Shown one piece after another: positions 1 through 15,093 of a DNA stretch of 64,000 nt. Below the pieces are notes generated by a model that had not been told where the DNA came from, ran no database searches, and saw only the letters and a program-made list of their open reading frames with translations. The stretch is from Neurospora crassa OR74A (taxonomy: Eukaryota; Ascomycota; Sordariomycetes; Sordariales; Sordariaceae). How positions within the stretch are numbered: the stretch's first letter is position 1; the number at the start of each line of letters is the position of its first letter. The DNA lies in contig NC_026501.1 in the NCBI RefSeq assembly GCF_000182925.2, positions 5,807,917 through 5,871,916 on the forward strand. Reading direction: 5' to 3'. A program made the translations under genes and the position numbers.

Positions 1-560
1 CCCTACAATAACCGTAACCAATTTACCATACCAATTACTATTTAATACAACGCAGGAAACCATCCCTAAAAACAGAATATTATATACAATACAATAGTAT
101 CCTTTTCGGCAGCTATTAATATACGGGGGCGACCTTTTGAGTGCAATAATATAGTTGGTTTACTATACTCTATTAGCAATTTAATATAGCGAAATATTAA
201 GGTATACGACTCGCTAGTAATAATAGTAATCTCTCTAATAATCGGCGGCTTACGCGATATTCTAAAGCGCTCGATATATTAGCGGGCAGTTAAATACATA
301 CGCGCGCCGCAGTAGCTAGCGGGCGCCTCCCCTACTTTATTAAAATATTTATTAAAATTTACTACTATACGTTAACCTCTATTAATCTATAAATATATAT
401 AGATTATTTACTTTTATAGCTTTACGGGGTGGAAGGTCGGAAATAGCGAGTTGGTATGTGGTTGTGTTGCCGATGTGTACAATGTCAAAAAGTGGTTTTG
501 CGCGGCGTTAATAGCCGATTCTGTATAGTATAGATCGGCGCTTGTCCTATATTAAACGGT
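1..560. repeat. RIP-degraded repeat relic, family not assigned
   Basis: The stretch is very rich in TpA and almost lacks CpA and TpG, while CpG is still common. This is the signature of repeat-induced point mutation, a premeiotic process that changes C to T, mainly at CpA, in duplicated fungal DNA. All frames are broken by many stops and no protein family can be recognised. The change to ordinary composition is fairly abrupt, around 420-560. The left end lies outside the window, so the element is truncated by the window edge. It is probably an old transposon copy, but I cannot say of which class. Confidence 0.75.
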
Positions 561-2761
561 TGTCCCACAGAAAATTTTCCCCCTCTTTTATAAGAGGGGG
601 TTGGCAAAAGACTCCACCGCTAACCCCCAAGTAGTTAAGAGAAGGAAAGAAGAAACGAAGAGGGAAACCCCGAAGGAAGATCCTTGCTGAAAACTGGGGA
701 AGTGCTAGTCTTCACGTGATCTGGAGATGTGGATCCCAACGTTGCAGGCATGGAACAACATCCAATGTCAAGTGAATTGTTGCGCGCCTGAACGGCAGAT
801 ATTCGATAATCCCCGACAACTTGCATCCCGCTATTCAGCGACTCCATCTTTCATTTCACAAAGGTCGCTCACCGGTAGATGCGTTTGTCATCGCCCACGA
901 TCGATGCTATTTCATGCTGTCCTATTACTAGCTAACCTCCTGATCTCCGCCTAGTACGCCAGACACTTTTCTTGGGCATGTACGGCGAGGGCGGACTTAG
1001 GCAAGTAGATTCAATTCGAGATCATGGTAGTTTTGCCGTCCATGTCTCGTCTCGCCCCGATCCCACTGCACTAGGACCAAGTGGTGGATGGGATGAGTAC
1101 CAAAGAACAACAGGTGGCAGCATATGTTACACGAGATCGATCGTCTCCAACAGACACTAGCAGGTGGTGTGAATATACCTAGTCCGGACATTGGATGTGT
1201 TTGGTGTGAACGTGTCCGAGACTAGTTTTTACACTACACCACCACCTGATGAGGCACGGCGAGATATTCGGGATATGCACTCCCCGATATTCACAGAGGG
1301 TCCGCTGTAACGCGCAAGGAAGCTCCTAGCACTTCACCGTGGCTTCACCGTCCCCGTCCCCCAAATCTCAAGTGGTTATTCCCGGTCAGGAGTGCGGAAA
1401 GATCCCATTGGCTGCCAGAGCTTGGGAACCACCAACATGGCTCGAACAAAAAAAAAAGCTGGCGTTTCGTCCTTGGCGAACTGCACGCAAGCAACGAGCG
1501 CGAGCGCTAGGAATGACGACAAGACGAGTAAGAGATGCCCGCGGTGGCATGGATTACAGAGCATCGCTTGTACACCTCTGCATGGATATCAAACGTTAGC
1601 TGGATACAGCCGCCTCACAAGAAACAGGGAGCAAAGAGACGACCAAATAGACATTTCCTGTGCAAAAATCAAGGTTATTCGCCACTCGCAAAAACCGGAG
1701 CTAACATTTACTACCCGTGCAGAAGTGTATCGTATCTCCAGCCCCGAGGGAGTGGGACACCAGGGACACCAGGGGCCTCCTTCAGCGGACATCTCTCTTT
1801 CTTCTTACCTTCTTTTTACGTTTAGTTCAGACTGTTGCACCCACCCCGCTCCGCTCCGCAACATCCTCGCATCGAGATACACTTGCGAGACTGCGGAATC
1901 ACCCAGGCAAATTCATGATGGTGCCCTGTGGGCTTTGATGGGCGGAAGCAAACCCCCAACCCCAAACTGACCTGGCCTTGAGGAGATCTCGGTCGAACTA
2001 AGCAAGGTCAGGGGCCAGACAGGTGCGGGCTGGAGTTCTGGGCCTCGACAGGTCAGGAGAAGCCGTTGTGGGACAAGATAAAAACAACACCATGCCCCTG
2101 GCTTAACCCAGCAGTTGATGATCGGTCAAATCACCGGGTTAACGCTTACACACTCGTCACCCCTAGCCTCTTGTTTTGGTCGTGTTCTACGTCCTGTCTT
2201 ACCCCTTCCAGTTCGAGTTGGCTGGTAGACATCCAATTCAGGACAAACGGGGATAACGCTCTTCTTCCGACTTTGTCTCATTTTAGATCTCTCCACTCTT
2301 GGGCGCAACATTTCTCACTCAACCACGACCATCGAGCCTAATACCCTTGACGACCACCACCCATTCCATTTCCACAAACTCCGGACAAGTAACCCAACCC
2401 AACCAAAAACACTGCGAACTTCGAGGTTCTTGAGCAACAGCCATTGTCGAACACTTTAATTTCGATTCTCAGCTTGGCGACAGTCCAACGACTAGGAAAG
2501 AGATACATATATCGACAAGAGCGGACATATCTTTCTTTGTGGCTTTCAACCGGCGACTTTTATACATCTCAGAGATGTCTATCATGGTGGATCCACTGCC
2601 TCGATTCTGATAATAGAAGCTTCAACGGATCTTCTCGTTCTTGTCGACAGCAAAAACCCCGTGTGTTGGGCCATCCTCGGCCCTCCCGCCAGCAGCTGGT
2701 CCCCATCGGCACCGTTTGTACCTTCATGTGCTTCAGCGGCTCCCCTCAAAGCCGCTGAGCG
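561..2761. other. Intergenic, no supported gene
   Basis: Only scattered short ORFs occur here, without domain character, coding-like composition or splice-linked partners. A perfect 9-bp inverted repeat with a 4-nt loop lies at 579-600, at the edge of the RIP relic. The last few hundred bases before 2762 are presumably the promoter and leader of the membrane-protein gene. I see no clear TATA box. Confidence 0.6.
579..600. repeat. 9-bp inverted repeat (hairpin)
   Basis: The sequence reads CCCCCTCTT, TTAT, then AAGAGGGGG: a perfect stem with a four-base loop. It lies at the boundary between the RIP-mutated stretch and normal sequence. It could be chance, a terminator-like hairpin or part of an element end. 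No repeated copy is visible in the window. Confidence 0.5.
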
Positions 2762-4215
2762 ATGTCAGTTTACGTTCCTCCGTCTTCCAACCCTCAGGGA
2801 GCGGCGTTGCTGGCTATATTTTGGAGTATTCACGCCGCCTGCACCATCTTCGTGGGCCTTCGCTTGTACTGCAAGGTCATTCGTGGCCGCCGCCTTTGGT
2901 GGGATGATCACTTGTTAATACTAGCCTGGGTATGCCACTCATCCACATCTTTTTCAACAACTTCATACTCTTTGCCTTGGTTTCCCCCCCCCCCCCCCCC
3001 CCCCTTGGTAATGATTATCCAACCGGCCATTCTTGGTATTTTGGAAAGACGTTTCCCCACATGAATACAGCTAACACAGTTTCATTACACAAAGGCCCTA
3101 CTCTTCATAAACACCGTTTTCACCACTTCCTCCGTCTTGATGGGATACGGGCTACACACTGATGCTGTACCCGTGGAAAACGAGAAGTACCTGTCTATTA
3201 TCGGCGGCATCAATGGCACCACATCGGTTATCCACGTACTGCTCAGCAAAGTATCCTTTGCCGTGACGCTTCTTCGAATCACAGATGGCTGGCTGAAGCG
3301 ACTCGTCTGGTTCATCATCGTCACTTTGACGTTATGCCAAGTCAGCACCGCCCTTATGTTTTGGCTTCTGTGCGAACCCCCGGAGGCGACATGGAACTCT
3401 AGTATTGTACATAAAAAGTGCTGGTCACCCGACGGCCTCCTCGCCTACTCGATTGCTCTTGGAAGTGAGTATCATCTGACCCAAACACGCTAATCCACCC
3501 CAAAATTTTTACTAATTACTCCTCTCTAGTTTATTCAGCCGTGTGTGACTTCGTGCTTGCGCTTCTACCGTGGCGAATCCTTATGCGATTCCATATGTAC
3601 CGAGGCGAAAAGGTTGGCGTGGCTATAGCCATGAGCATGGGGGTCTTGTATGTGAAAGGGCCTCAACCTTCAGGACTAGAAGAATCCTACAGGAGCTTTG
3701 CTAACCGGATGACGAACCTCACAGTGCCGGAATCGCGGGTGCTATCAAGGTGTCGACAATCGGCCGCATAGTGAGTAATGACTTCAGCTGTAAGTTCTCC
3801 TTATTCCCACACACAAAAGCCTCCGATTTTCTGGTGTAAAATCCTGCTAACCCTTGAAATAGACGAGGGATTCCTTCTGGTTGTTTGTGCCCTTGTCGAG
3901 GGGGCTTGCGCCATGATGGCTGCCTCAATACCCACCCTGAGGGCTCTGTTCCTTCACACCTTTGACCCTCCATCGCAGCCGAGCATCGATGTAGTCGTCG
4001 AAAGTGATAGATCCGCGGGGGCATCAGCACGTCGAGCCCGATCCGACTGGGACGAAAGAAAGTACAGGAACAGAAGCGACCAGAGCATCCTGGCGATACC
4101 GCCGACAAGCAGCAGCACTATGGACAGGTCGGTCGAAACAGATATCGAACGAGATCTGTCAAGACCGCTAAACAACCAGTTTGAAATGAAAGACTGGAAG
4201 TCAGCAAAGAGTTGA
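2762..4215 (+). CDS. Rhodopsin/SAT4-family seven-transmembrane protein
   Basis: Five exons fit by frame and splice motifs: 2762-2929, 3095-3464, 3530-3647, 3725-3789 and 3863-4215, giving 357 residues. Hydrophobic helices follow the pattern of the large fungal 'integral membrane protein' family (rhodopsin/SAT4 domain). Family marks include WWDDHLLILAW at residues 46-56 after the first helix, the IYSAVCDFVLALLPW block, and GVFAGIAGAIKVSTI before the last helix. The C-terminal ~90 residues are hydrophilic and rich in Ser, Arg and Asp, presumably cytosolic. The first intron (165 nt) holds a run of 21 C. The family is abundant in filamentous fungi; its ligands are largely unknown, and some members carry a CFEM domain, which is absent here. 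The start codon is the first ATG in frame upstream of helix 1. Confidence 0.85.
2984..3004 (+). repeat. C21 homopolymer inside an intron
   Basis: An uninterrupted run of 21 C lies within the first intron of the SAT4-family gene, between donor 2930 and acceptor 3094. It is prone to length change and sequencing error but does not touch coding sequence in the proposed model. Confidence 0.9.
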
Positions 4216-7200
4216 AGGTATGCGACATAATACGGAAAGAAGAGGAACAACATAATGAGAGAGGTCGATATCCAATACGGAAGATATCAGTATTCCCTCG
4301 AAAGGATGTACGGGTCATCAATTCGACGATAGCATCATCTCAGTAGAGGGTGAGAAGACGGCGCGAGCAGCCCCTACTACGAAAACAGTCCCATCCTGTT
4401 GGACGAGACGCACTACAACTTCTTATCACCATCCTTCAGGGGCATGAATGTCGACAGTCATCACTCCCGAGATCGGTGATTAGGTGCTTCGAAGATGGCC
4501 TCTGATGCAGAGGGAGACATAGCTTCAGCAATATGCTTCACACGGTGGTGTGTCTGAAGAGGCGGCCCTGCGTTTGCAGGCTTTGTGATGATGCTGTACG
4601 GATACGGTACCAGTACCCGGAGACCCTCGACAGAGAGTCGAATTTGTACCGTTTCTTGACAACGCTCCAGCAACTCGAAGGACACTCAAACCCACCTGAG
4701 CTCTTCCAAATGATATGGAGGTAGACTCGAGGAAGTCCGCGGTGGGCAGAAACACTTGGTAGCCATGCCTTGTATATTAGCCGGACGTCTTATAGGATTC
4801 GTCCGGGAGACGAAGTCTAGGGGAACAACAAAAAAAAAAGGAAAAAAAAAGAAAAAAAGAAAGAAACAAAGAAAAACCTTGATATCGGAGCCTCACCGCA
4901 GATGCACAACGCACATACCTGAAACCCCATGGGAAGGGCCCAGGTTTTTTGTTGATGCAGCTCTCGAAGTTCCAACGTGTATGTGTTGGGCCAGTCTCGA
5001 AGCAACTCGCCCAATTTGCATAGCCTACGGCAAGGTCATTTCAAGACCTGCCGAGCACGCAAATGGGAACCGAAGAGCACCCATACCGGCTGGCGACTTC
5101 AAAGTATCCCAATATGCATCGAGGAAAATACGAGGACGTTGGCAGAACGAACAAGACGAAGTGAATTTGATGGTTCAATTGATTGGATGGAGAGGAAGTT
5201 TGCCAGCCGAATGAAATCTAGACCGACCCAGATGAGACCTGAATGTTGACTCAAGCGTACATGGACACTTGACGTTGACTGCTCATGATCCGAGAAGGGA
5301 AGATATGACGAAAGAATGCAGATGGCCGTCGGGTCAAGATGGGTTTTTTTTTTACTTGTTCTTTGGGGGGGACGAGAGGTTGGCAACCTGGTTCAGCCTG
5401 GAACAGCTGGACAACGACATCGACCACTGATATCAACGAACGACACCGCGGGGTGCAGGGACAGGACAAGGGCCTGCCAAGCGAGTGGGAAGGAGGGGTT
5501 GGGATGGGTGCCCTGGCCGCATCAGGTGCTAGTAGGTTCCATTCTGTAAAGTAGTGTATGTAGCTGTTGTCAGTGAAGAACGTGTGTTCCGTGGGCTTTG
5601 TATTCACAAGCAAGCACTGAACGATCTCAAAGTTTCTCTCCGTTGATCGCGAAGATTGGGGAGGGGGGGTTACCGAGATTCGAGCTCCGTCGAGGACAGA
5701 ACTATGAACATCCACATAGTAGCTTCCATATGGTCAGCCAGGTCTGCCGTTGGTGGTTTGTTTCAATGGGCATCTCAACCGTCCGTCATGTACAAGAGAA
5801 AGAGCAGAAACGGGGCAGAAAACAAAGTAAAGCTGTAAAAACACTTGGCGGATCACGTCCAAGTTCCGTCCCGTCCTCTTAAGCGGCTCAACCGCCAAGG
5901 GTTGGGTGTGGTTGTGGTTGTGGTTTGGTCTGATGCTAGTGGACGCCGTCGTCAAGTGATGTCGCGACGAAGAAAAAGGATCGGGCTGGCGTGAAACAGA
6001 TGACGGGCAGCTGTGACAACCTGGAACACCCCGTACCAGCTGCAGGATTTCACCACTCCAGCAGCCGTCGAACCCCGCCCCGAGGGCTACCTGCGTTAGC
6101 AGCCAGTCGGGTGAGACCGTGAGTGACGATTGAGGATTGGACGATCGCTTCATACCTTGCTGGGTCGTTCTTTCTGTTGCGACGACATGAAGAGATGGAT
6201 TGGCTGGGGCTAGGTGGTATGGGGGACTGATTGCGCGCGCACAGCCCCTGGCGAAGAACCCCTCGGGCCCCTTCCACGGAGATCAAGTTGGGTTCCCTTA
6301 CCTGCCAACCCTGTTGGGCATCCCATAAGCATGGCATATTTTTTTTTACACTTCTTTCTTCTCACCCCGTCGCAATTCTGAGTAGTGGAGACATGATCAT
6401 ACCTTTTCTCTTTTCTTTTCATGTTTCTGTGTGTCTTTGACTGAGTAGCTACGCTAAAAAATCGTCTTTGATGCTGCTTCTGTTCTCTGATTCAGCATGT
6501 TGGTTGGACATCTCGAGGACTGGACTGTATCGCATATCCTATCTTGCACCAGCACTATCGAGCGATGTCTTGGTTTGCGACTTATACCCAAGGGCACCTT
6601 CCAACCCGTGATGCCCCGCCGACCGGGCAGTACTAGTAGTTTCTACCTTACCACTGTTCAGCCCCTCCCGGCAGATTGTACGCTACAATACTGTACACTC
6701 CAACCCTGGTTTGATTGTTGGCGTGGTACTTCGATTCACACTTTTCCTTCTCAAGTTTGGTTCGGTGGACTTTGGCGATGCAAGCCCTGGTAAAGCGCTG
6801 GAAATGTTTCCCCTTTAGGTATTGTCTTTGGAATACTGAGGAGGCTGTTCCGAAGCCCTGTCTCTACCCTGGCTTTTTGACGATTTAGACCAATCACAAA
6901 GGCTAGATCGCACATTTCTCCCCTGTTCAAAGTCGGAAGAAGTCCCACGCTAACAATCAAACCAGTATTGAACTGTACCGTATTTATACCAAGAGTACGT
7001 ACCGCAGCGGTTTGAAGCAGTTGGTTGCGGACACCCGACGTCGAAATCAAACGAACTCTTGCACTTTCTTCCTCTTGCAACTACCAACCACCCTGCTATA
7101 CCAAGTACATACATGTGTAAGGCAGCGAAGAAAGGTGATCGTAACGTGCAAGGCAAGGCACATTCCCCGTCTTACGGCGGCACTGCAGTCCGCAGCGGCT

Positions 7201-8294
7201 ATTACTAGATAGATGACGTTCATCCCGTCCTTGTCAAGTTGCGCGCGAAATCAAGCTCTTTCTTTTTTTTTTTTACTTTTCTTTCGACTTCTTCCTTCCA
7301 CTTCTTCTCATTGTGAGTAACTCGACAGACACGGGGGAATCTCGCGATTCCACTGGCGAACCTCCCGACACCTACTAAACTTGCGACCAAAGCATAACGA
7401 TTACCTCTTATTTCCTCATCACGAGCTTAAAACCCTTGCCCAATCTTTAGGCCTTTAGAACCCCCGCCCAACTGGTGTTTTGAACAACGACAGCAACCCA
7501 CTACAGTATCCATATCGGCACTGTCATTTGTTTGGTTCGATTCTCGCCCACATACTGCCAGTACCGGCGATTGCGTTACACTTCTAGAATAAGAAGAAGA
7601 CCACGGGTATCTCTCTCCAGGTTAGTCACAAGCTATCGTTATTGCATGGCGCGGATTTGCAATCACAGGCGCGGCGTTCTTTTGATGCTTCACGTTTCTT
7701 GGCCTGAAAATCCGCCACTGCGCGATCCGTCCAAACGCATCCAGCATCTTCGTTACTAGCCAGGGGGGGGCATCAGATGAAGGACCGGCGACGAACGTTT
7801 ACTGGCGCAAACAACACACTCGATTGCCGCAGCGATTTCACTTGGGGGTTTTGGATATCGATGCGCACGACACACAACGAGCTCAGGCGACAGTCGGCGG
7901 CCTCGATCTTCCTCCGTTGCCCCATCAACTTGTTGCACCCTTCTATGACATGTTACTGGGCGACGAATCAGTCGCGTTTCGTCACCTGAACCTGTTTTGA
8001 TGACCCAATGCCCCAAGGCATCAGGAGCTAACATGGGACTTGTCAGAGGCAGGGCAGTGAGATTTTGAGACCTTTTTGCACTCCACTACTGCCGCCGTCG
8101 CATCGCATTTTGGGCCTTCCCCACAGCCATCAACCTCTCCTTCCGACTCCTGTCTTCACTGTTAACGACAACAACTTTTGCAAGTTCGCGCACTCCAGCT
8201 GCTGTGTTTCCTCACCACCAACCGATCACGACTTCGTCTTCACACCGCGCTCCGGCCCGTGTACGATAGATAGCCTGCCTTCTACATACCAACA
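4216..8294. other. Long intergenic region, no supported gene
   Basis: About 4 kb with only shadow-like ORFs of low complexity, such as a Lys-rich one over an A-rich tract near 4830-4875. No conserved motif, tRNA or transposon end was recognised. The part from about 7,200 on is pyrimidine-rich and is likely promoter and leader of the downstream SRPK gene. Confidence 0.6.
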
Positions 8295-11249
<2,955 letters not shown>

Positions 11250-12929
11250 ATGTTTTTGTTTTCTTTTGTCGTTACGTCCGAATGTCAGACACGACCCGGA
11301 GGCTCAAATTTCCACCGAGGACACTGGACACTTTTGGACAGGGGGGCTAGTGTGGGGAGAGGGTAGTGCATGTGACAAACAATAAGAACGAAGGGAGAGC
11401 TGGCTGGCTGGTATGGACACTCCTAGTACTCCTCAGCGGAAACACACACCTTGGAGAGAGAGCTTTGTCTTTTTTTTTCTGCTTCTGTTGGTATAATGCA
11501 GAAAGATGTTGGAACGCTCATTCTACCGCTGCGCTGGCAGGCAAGCTATGAATCGAAAGACAAGTGGGTGGGTACTAGACCGGAATCAGAGACATTCCTT
11601 TTCTTTGTTTCACATCCGGAAAGTCCCCTTCTTGTCGGCGGCTACATAGCCTCGGCTGGCACCAGAATAAGGATTTCTACATCAGGATAAGATGCTTGCA
11701 TCTATACCGTGGAAGTACATCATCTCGATCCTTGATATACCTTCTTATCCCTGTGGAACAAGAAAATATCCACATTTTACCTTTCCTTAGCCTTCTTCCT
11801 AGCTCGGAAGTTGGCCTTCACAGCGAGTCGATCTAGCTTTGCCTATCATAACTTCAGCAGAGAGCTGTTTTTCATGTTCTTTCTCGTGTTTATAAGGGGG
11901 AGTGTGCTTTACATGTCTATAGCGAAAGATCAGATACCTTCAATGTTTTTCCTTGTTTCACAGTAGCAAGTATATTTTAGACATTTCATTCTCACATGTT
12001 CCCCACGTCTGCGATGGATCGATAGGCTCGTGATAGGATACCGCGATACATGATGAAGCCAAATTGTTCATAATTCTTGGATCGGTTCTTATTCGTCTGT
12101 GGTTTTGCCTTTGCGTTTGTCACATTTATTTTCTCCCTTTTTTTTTCTTCCTTTTTTTTAAGGTTGGGTCGAGTTGACATGCCACAGGGGCAGAAAAGTT
12201 AGTGATGGTCACGGTATCTAGCTTTCACTTTGGTTCTCTCTCTTCATCTGGATACCTTTAGGAATGATCAATAGAGATGGACCATGACTTGAGATACGAA
12301 AGACGTGAGTCTGTAAGTTATCTACTAGTCTATTCTTGGCATTTCGTCGGTAGCAGGTATGTCGGTGCTAGTAATTCCATCCATTGACCCCATTATGACC
12401 TGCTCGATAAAAAACTGAATCCATTATAAGAACCAGGTGGGAACGGCCATCTGGATATGATCAGTCCAACTTTTCCGCAAGGAGAAAAACGTGTTCAAGT
12501 GTATCAATGTGCAACGATTAATTTGCGCCCCGCAGCTTGCCCAGCGAGATGCCCCTATTTCATTCTATGGATGTGTGAGCGAGAACCGAGCCGACCCTGT
12601 CGTTCGTTTGTGGAAATGTAGAAAAATCCTTCACCCAACCATATCATCGTCCCTTAGCAACTCCTGCAGCAGCAGCAATAGCACTGATCATGTTTTTCTT
12701 TATTTGCTTGCCCGGGAAGGAATCCAGCTAGGAGGCAGTCGTGCCCCCATCTCCTTGGTGTTTTCAACTCTGCTCGCTGTTTGTTATATCCATTTTTCAT
12801 CCCTTCGTTCCCCCACGTCGATTGAGCTCAGCCATATCTATATGTACTGATCAACCGTTTGATCTGAATGTATCGTATTGTTACGAGATTCGAGCGATAA
12901 CCCCGGAACGAGGATATGAATCGACTTTC
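11250..12929. other. Intergenic between convergent SRPK and Iws1 genes
   Basis: The two genes converge here, so this region should contain both 3' untranslated regions. It is T-rich with no ORF of coding character. No RNA gene was recognised. Confidence 0.6.
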
Positions 12930-14352
12930 TTAACGCTTGCCTTTGCCCTTCTGGGTCATCCTCCGGAAAGCCTCGTGACCGCTGTGACCAATGGGGCGAT
13001 GATCGGTCGGCGCCTGGCCTGGGATATACGTGCTCTTGGGAGCAATGGTGTAGCTTGCGGGAAGACCGACGGGCCTGGCGCGGTTGTTGTTGCGTACTTC
13101 GGGAGCGAGGGCGCGCTCGCGCTCGATTTCGTAGCGGGACTTGCCGGCGGGACGCTGGGTCAGTGTCACTTGGGAGCTGCCGCCTTCGCGTTGGCCTAGC
13201 TTCACAGCACTAGTGAAGGAAGCAAGGTTAGCATGGTTGGTTGTTGAGAGGAAGATGGATAAAAGACACATACCCGACATCAATTTCACGCATCTCAATG
13301 TGACGTTTCTTGTAGTCGTCAGTCCTCTTCAGGATCAAGCGACTCCATTCGCCCAGCAACCGCTCCGCATCACGTTTGATGTCCGCGCTGGGGCTCTTGC
13401 TCTTGTTGTAGTAAACGACGACCTTGCCAATGCCGCTGCTTAATAGCACATCTTTGTTGATGGGAAGCTTCATGAGCGCGCTCATGATGGCGCGCTGAAT
13501 GTTGTACGCAGGTAGACTTCCATCGTTCAGAGGTTCCAGAAAATATCTGACAGACTGGAGGAAGTTGATTTCGGGATCGAGTACAGAGTCCTGGATTGCG
13601 GTCCGGTTTAGAATCGCGGTAACTTGAGGTAGGAGCTTGAGCTTGTGCACGGCCGGCTGTTTTTGTTCGCGGGCTTCGTTGTCGGCTACGCAGGCCTTCT
13701 CCATGGCAACCTTGAGGTTTGCAATCTGTTCATCCGTCTCCTCTTCGAGGTCCTGTTCAAATGTCGGTCAACATGCGTGTATGACAAAGCCTGCACGTGT
13801 CATTGGGAGACTCCTTACGATATCGTCCTTCTTTCGCCTGCGCTTGGTGGGGTTCTTGACAGCAGCGTCAATAGCGCGTTCCAAAGCGCGCCGTCTGCGC
13901 TCGTCTGGGGTGAGGTTCTCTTCCTGCTGTGCTTGCTGCTCCTCTACCTCCTTCCTAGCACGCCGCTCGCCCTCGGCGCGGACCTTGCGTGGTCGGCGCT
14001 CACCGTCGTCATCCGCAGCGTCAACGTCATCGTCACCACGCGACCGCTTCTTGGGCCTCCGTCCTTCTTTTGGCTTCTTCGTCGTCTCTGTAGTCGTCTT
14101 TCTCCGCGCCTTCAGCTTCATGGCCACATTTTCGTCAATGTCAACGGGCCGGGAGCCGTAATCATCGCCGAACTCATTTTCGTCGATTTCGGACAGAACA
14201 TCGGAATCCTTATCGTTGCCTCCATCGTTATCCTCGTCATTTCCTCCGTGATTGCTTCCGTCGTCCTGGTGTGTCTCGTTGACCTGGTCCTCATCGCGAT
14301 GCTCAGTGGGTTCGGCAGCAGGGGAACCCGCCGGAGAAGCGGCGTCCGACAT
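12930..14352 (-). CDS. Transcription elongation factor Iws1/Spn1
   Basis: Iws1/Spn1 works with Spt6 and elongating RNA polymerase II in the nucleus. Three exons in transcription order: 14352-13819, 13752-13274 and 13209-12930, giving 430 residues; introns are 66 and 64 nt. The first ~175 residues are highly charged, with acidic blocks followed by KKRSRG-type basic stretches that look like nuclear localisation signals. The conserved core starts soon after exon 2 begins and spans roughly residues 205-335: a TFIIS N-terminal-type (LW) helical bundle containing NFLQSVRYFLEPLNDGSL and IQRAIMSALMKLPIN. The basic C-terminus ends MTQKGKGKR. The start chosen is the ATG that gives MSDAASPAGS; no ATG lies further upstream in frame. 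It is divergent from the Brl1/Brr6-like gene with 741 bp between start codons. Confidence 0.93.
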
Positions 14353-15093
14353 GGCTGTTGCTGAATGGGTGTTGATATGCTGATGCACGCGAGATGGTTC
14401 GTTGGGATAGCTCAAGACTGGTCTTTCTTCAGACGCAAGAATCTATCGGCGGAAAAGAAGACGACGCAATGGTTGAAATTTCTTCGGTGTTTTGAGTGGC
14501 GGTTTGGTTGTTTTGCGTAAAAGACAATAGTTCAAGTCAGTTCAATTCTCCAATCCATCCCCAAACGAGGTGACGGGCTGGCCGCTTGGTCTGTGCGCTG
14601 TTTAGCCACGAGCAAATCTACCGCGCCGGGTGTTGCTGCGTCAGTGATACTAGTTTGCATGGGGTGGCTCTACACGCTGTGGGGTGGCTCTACACGCTGT
14701 GGGGTGTCCCTACTACTTGAAGACACTCCAGGCACGCAGCAGAAGCCAGGGAGCTCGCTTACCACCTTACCTAGGTAAATACGCTAGGTAGAAGACAGAC
14801 AGTCACGACCAGGGCCAAATTATTTGGGCCGTGACCGAATTCCATGTGTTTACTTTGGCGCGCCGTTGCCACCGACGACCGAACTTTTTGTCCTGGGTAA
14901 CTTCCGCGGTCATATCCCTGACCTTTGGAAGCTTTGTCTCCAAAGAGAAAAAAAAGAAGGGAGGATCATTTGACGTCGTCCCGCCCTCCTCTATTCTCAA
15001 CCATAAGACTGTCCATCCACCCATCAACTCCCAAGACAAATGTGAACTTCCTAACGCACCAACATCGACGCGCACGTCGACCGCCCCGTCATC
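14353..15093. promoter_or_regulatory. Shared divergent promoter region (Iws1 / Brl1-like)
   Basis: The 741 bp separate two divergently transcribed start codons, so both promoters must lie here. No TATA box is evident for either gene. A 20-bp tandem repeat sits at 14661-14700. There is no supported ORF. Confidence 0.6.
14661..14706 (+). repeat. 20-bp tandem repeat, 2.3 copies
   Basis: The unit GGGGTGGCTCTACACGCTGT occurs twice without mismatch at 14661-14680 and 14681-14700, followed by a partial third copy, GGGGTG. It lies in the divergent promoter between the Iws1 and Brl1-like genes. Confidence 0.9.

Noticed and set aside
1392-1970. 192-codon ORF near the left end
   Set aside because: No domain, mixed composition, other frames equally open, and no splice-linked partner.
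7533-7548. GGTTCGATTC-like box resembling a tRNA T arm
   Set aside because: The flanking bases do not form a T stem, and no anticodon or acceptor stem fits upstream.
13637-14364. Plus-strand ORFs of 174 and 239 codons
   Set aside because: They are antisense shadows of the Iws1 exon, with Ser/Arg- and Leu/Val-rich composition that mirrors its acidic and basic runs.
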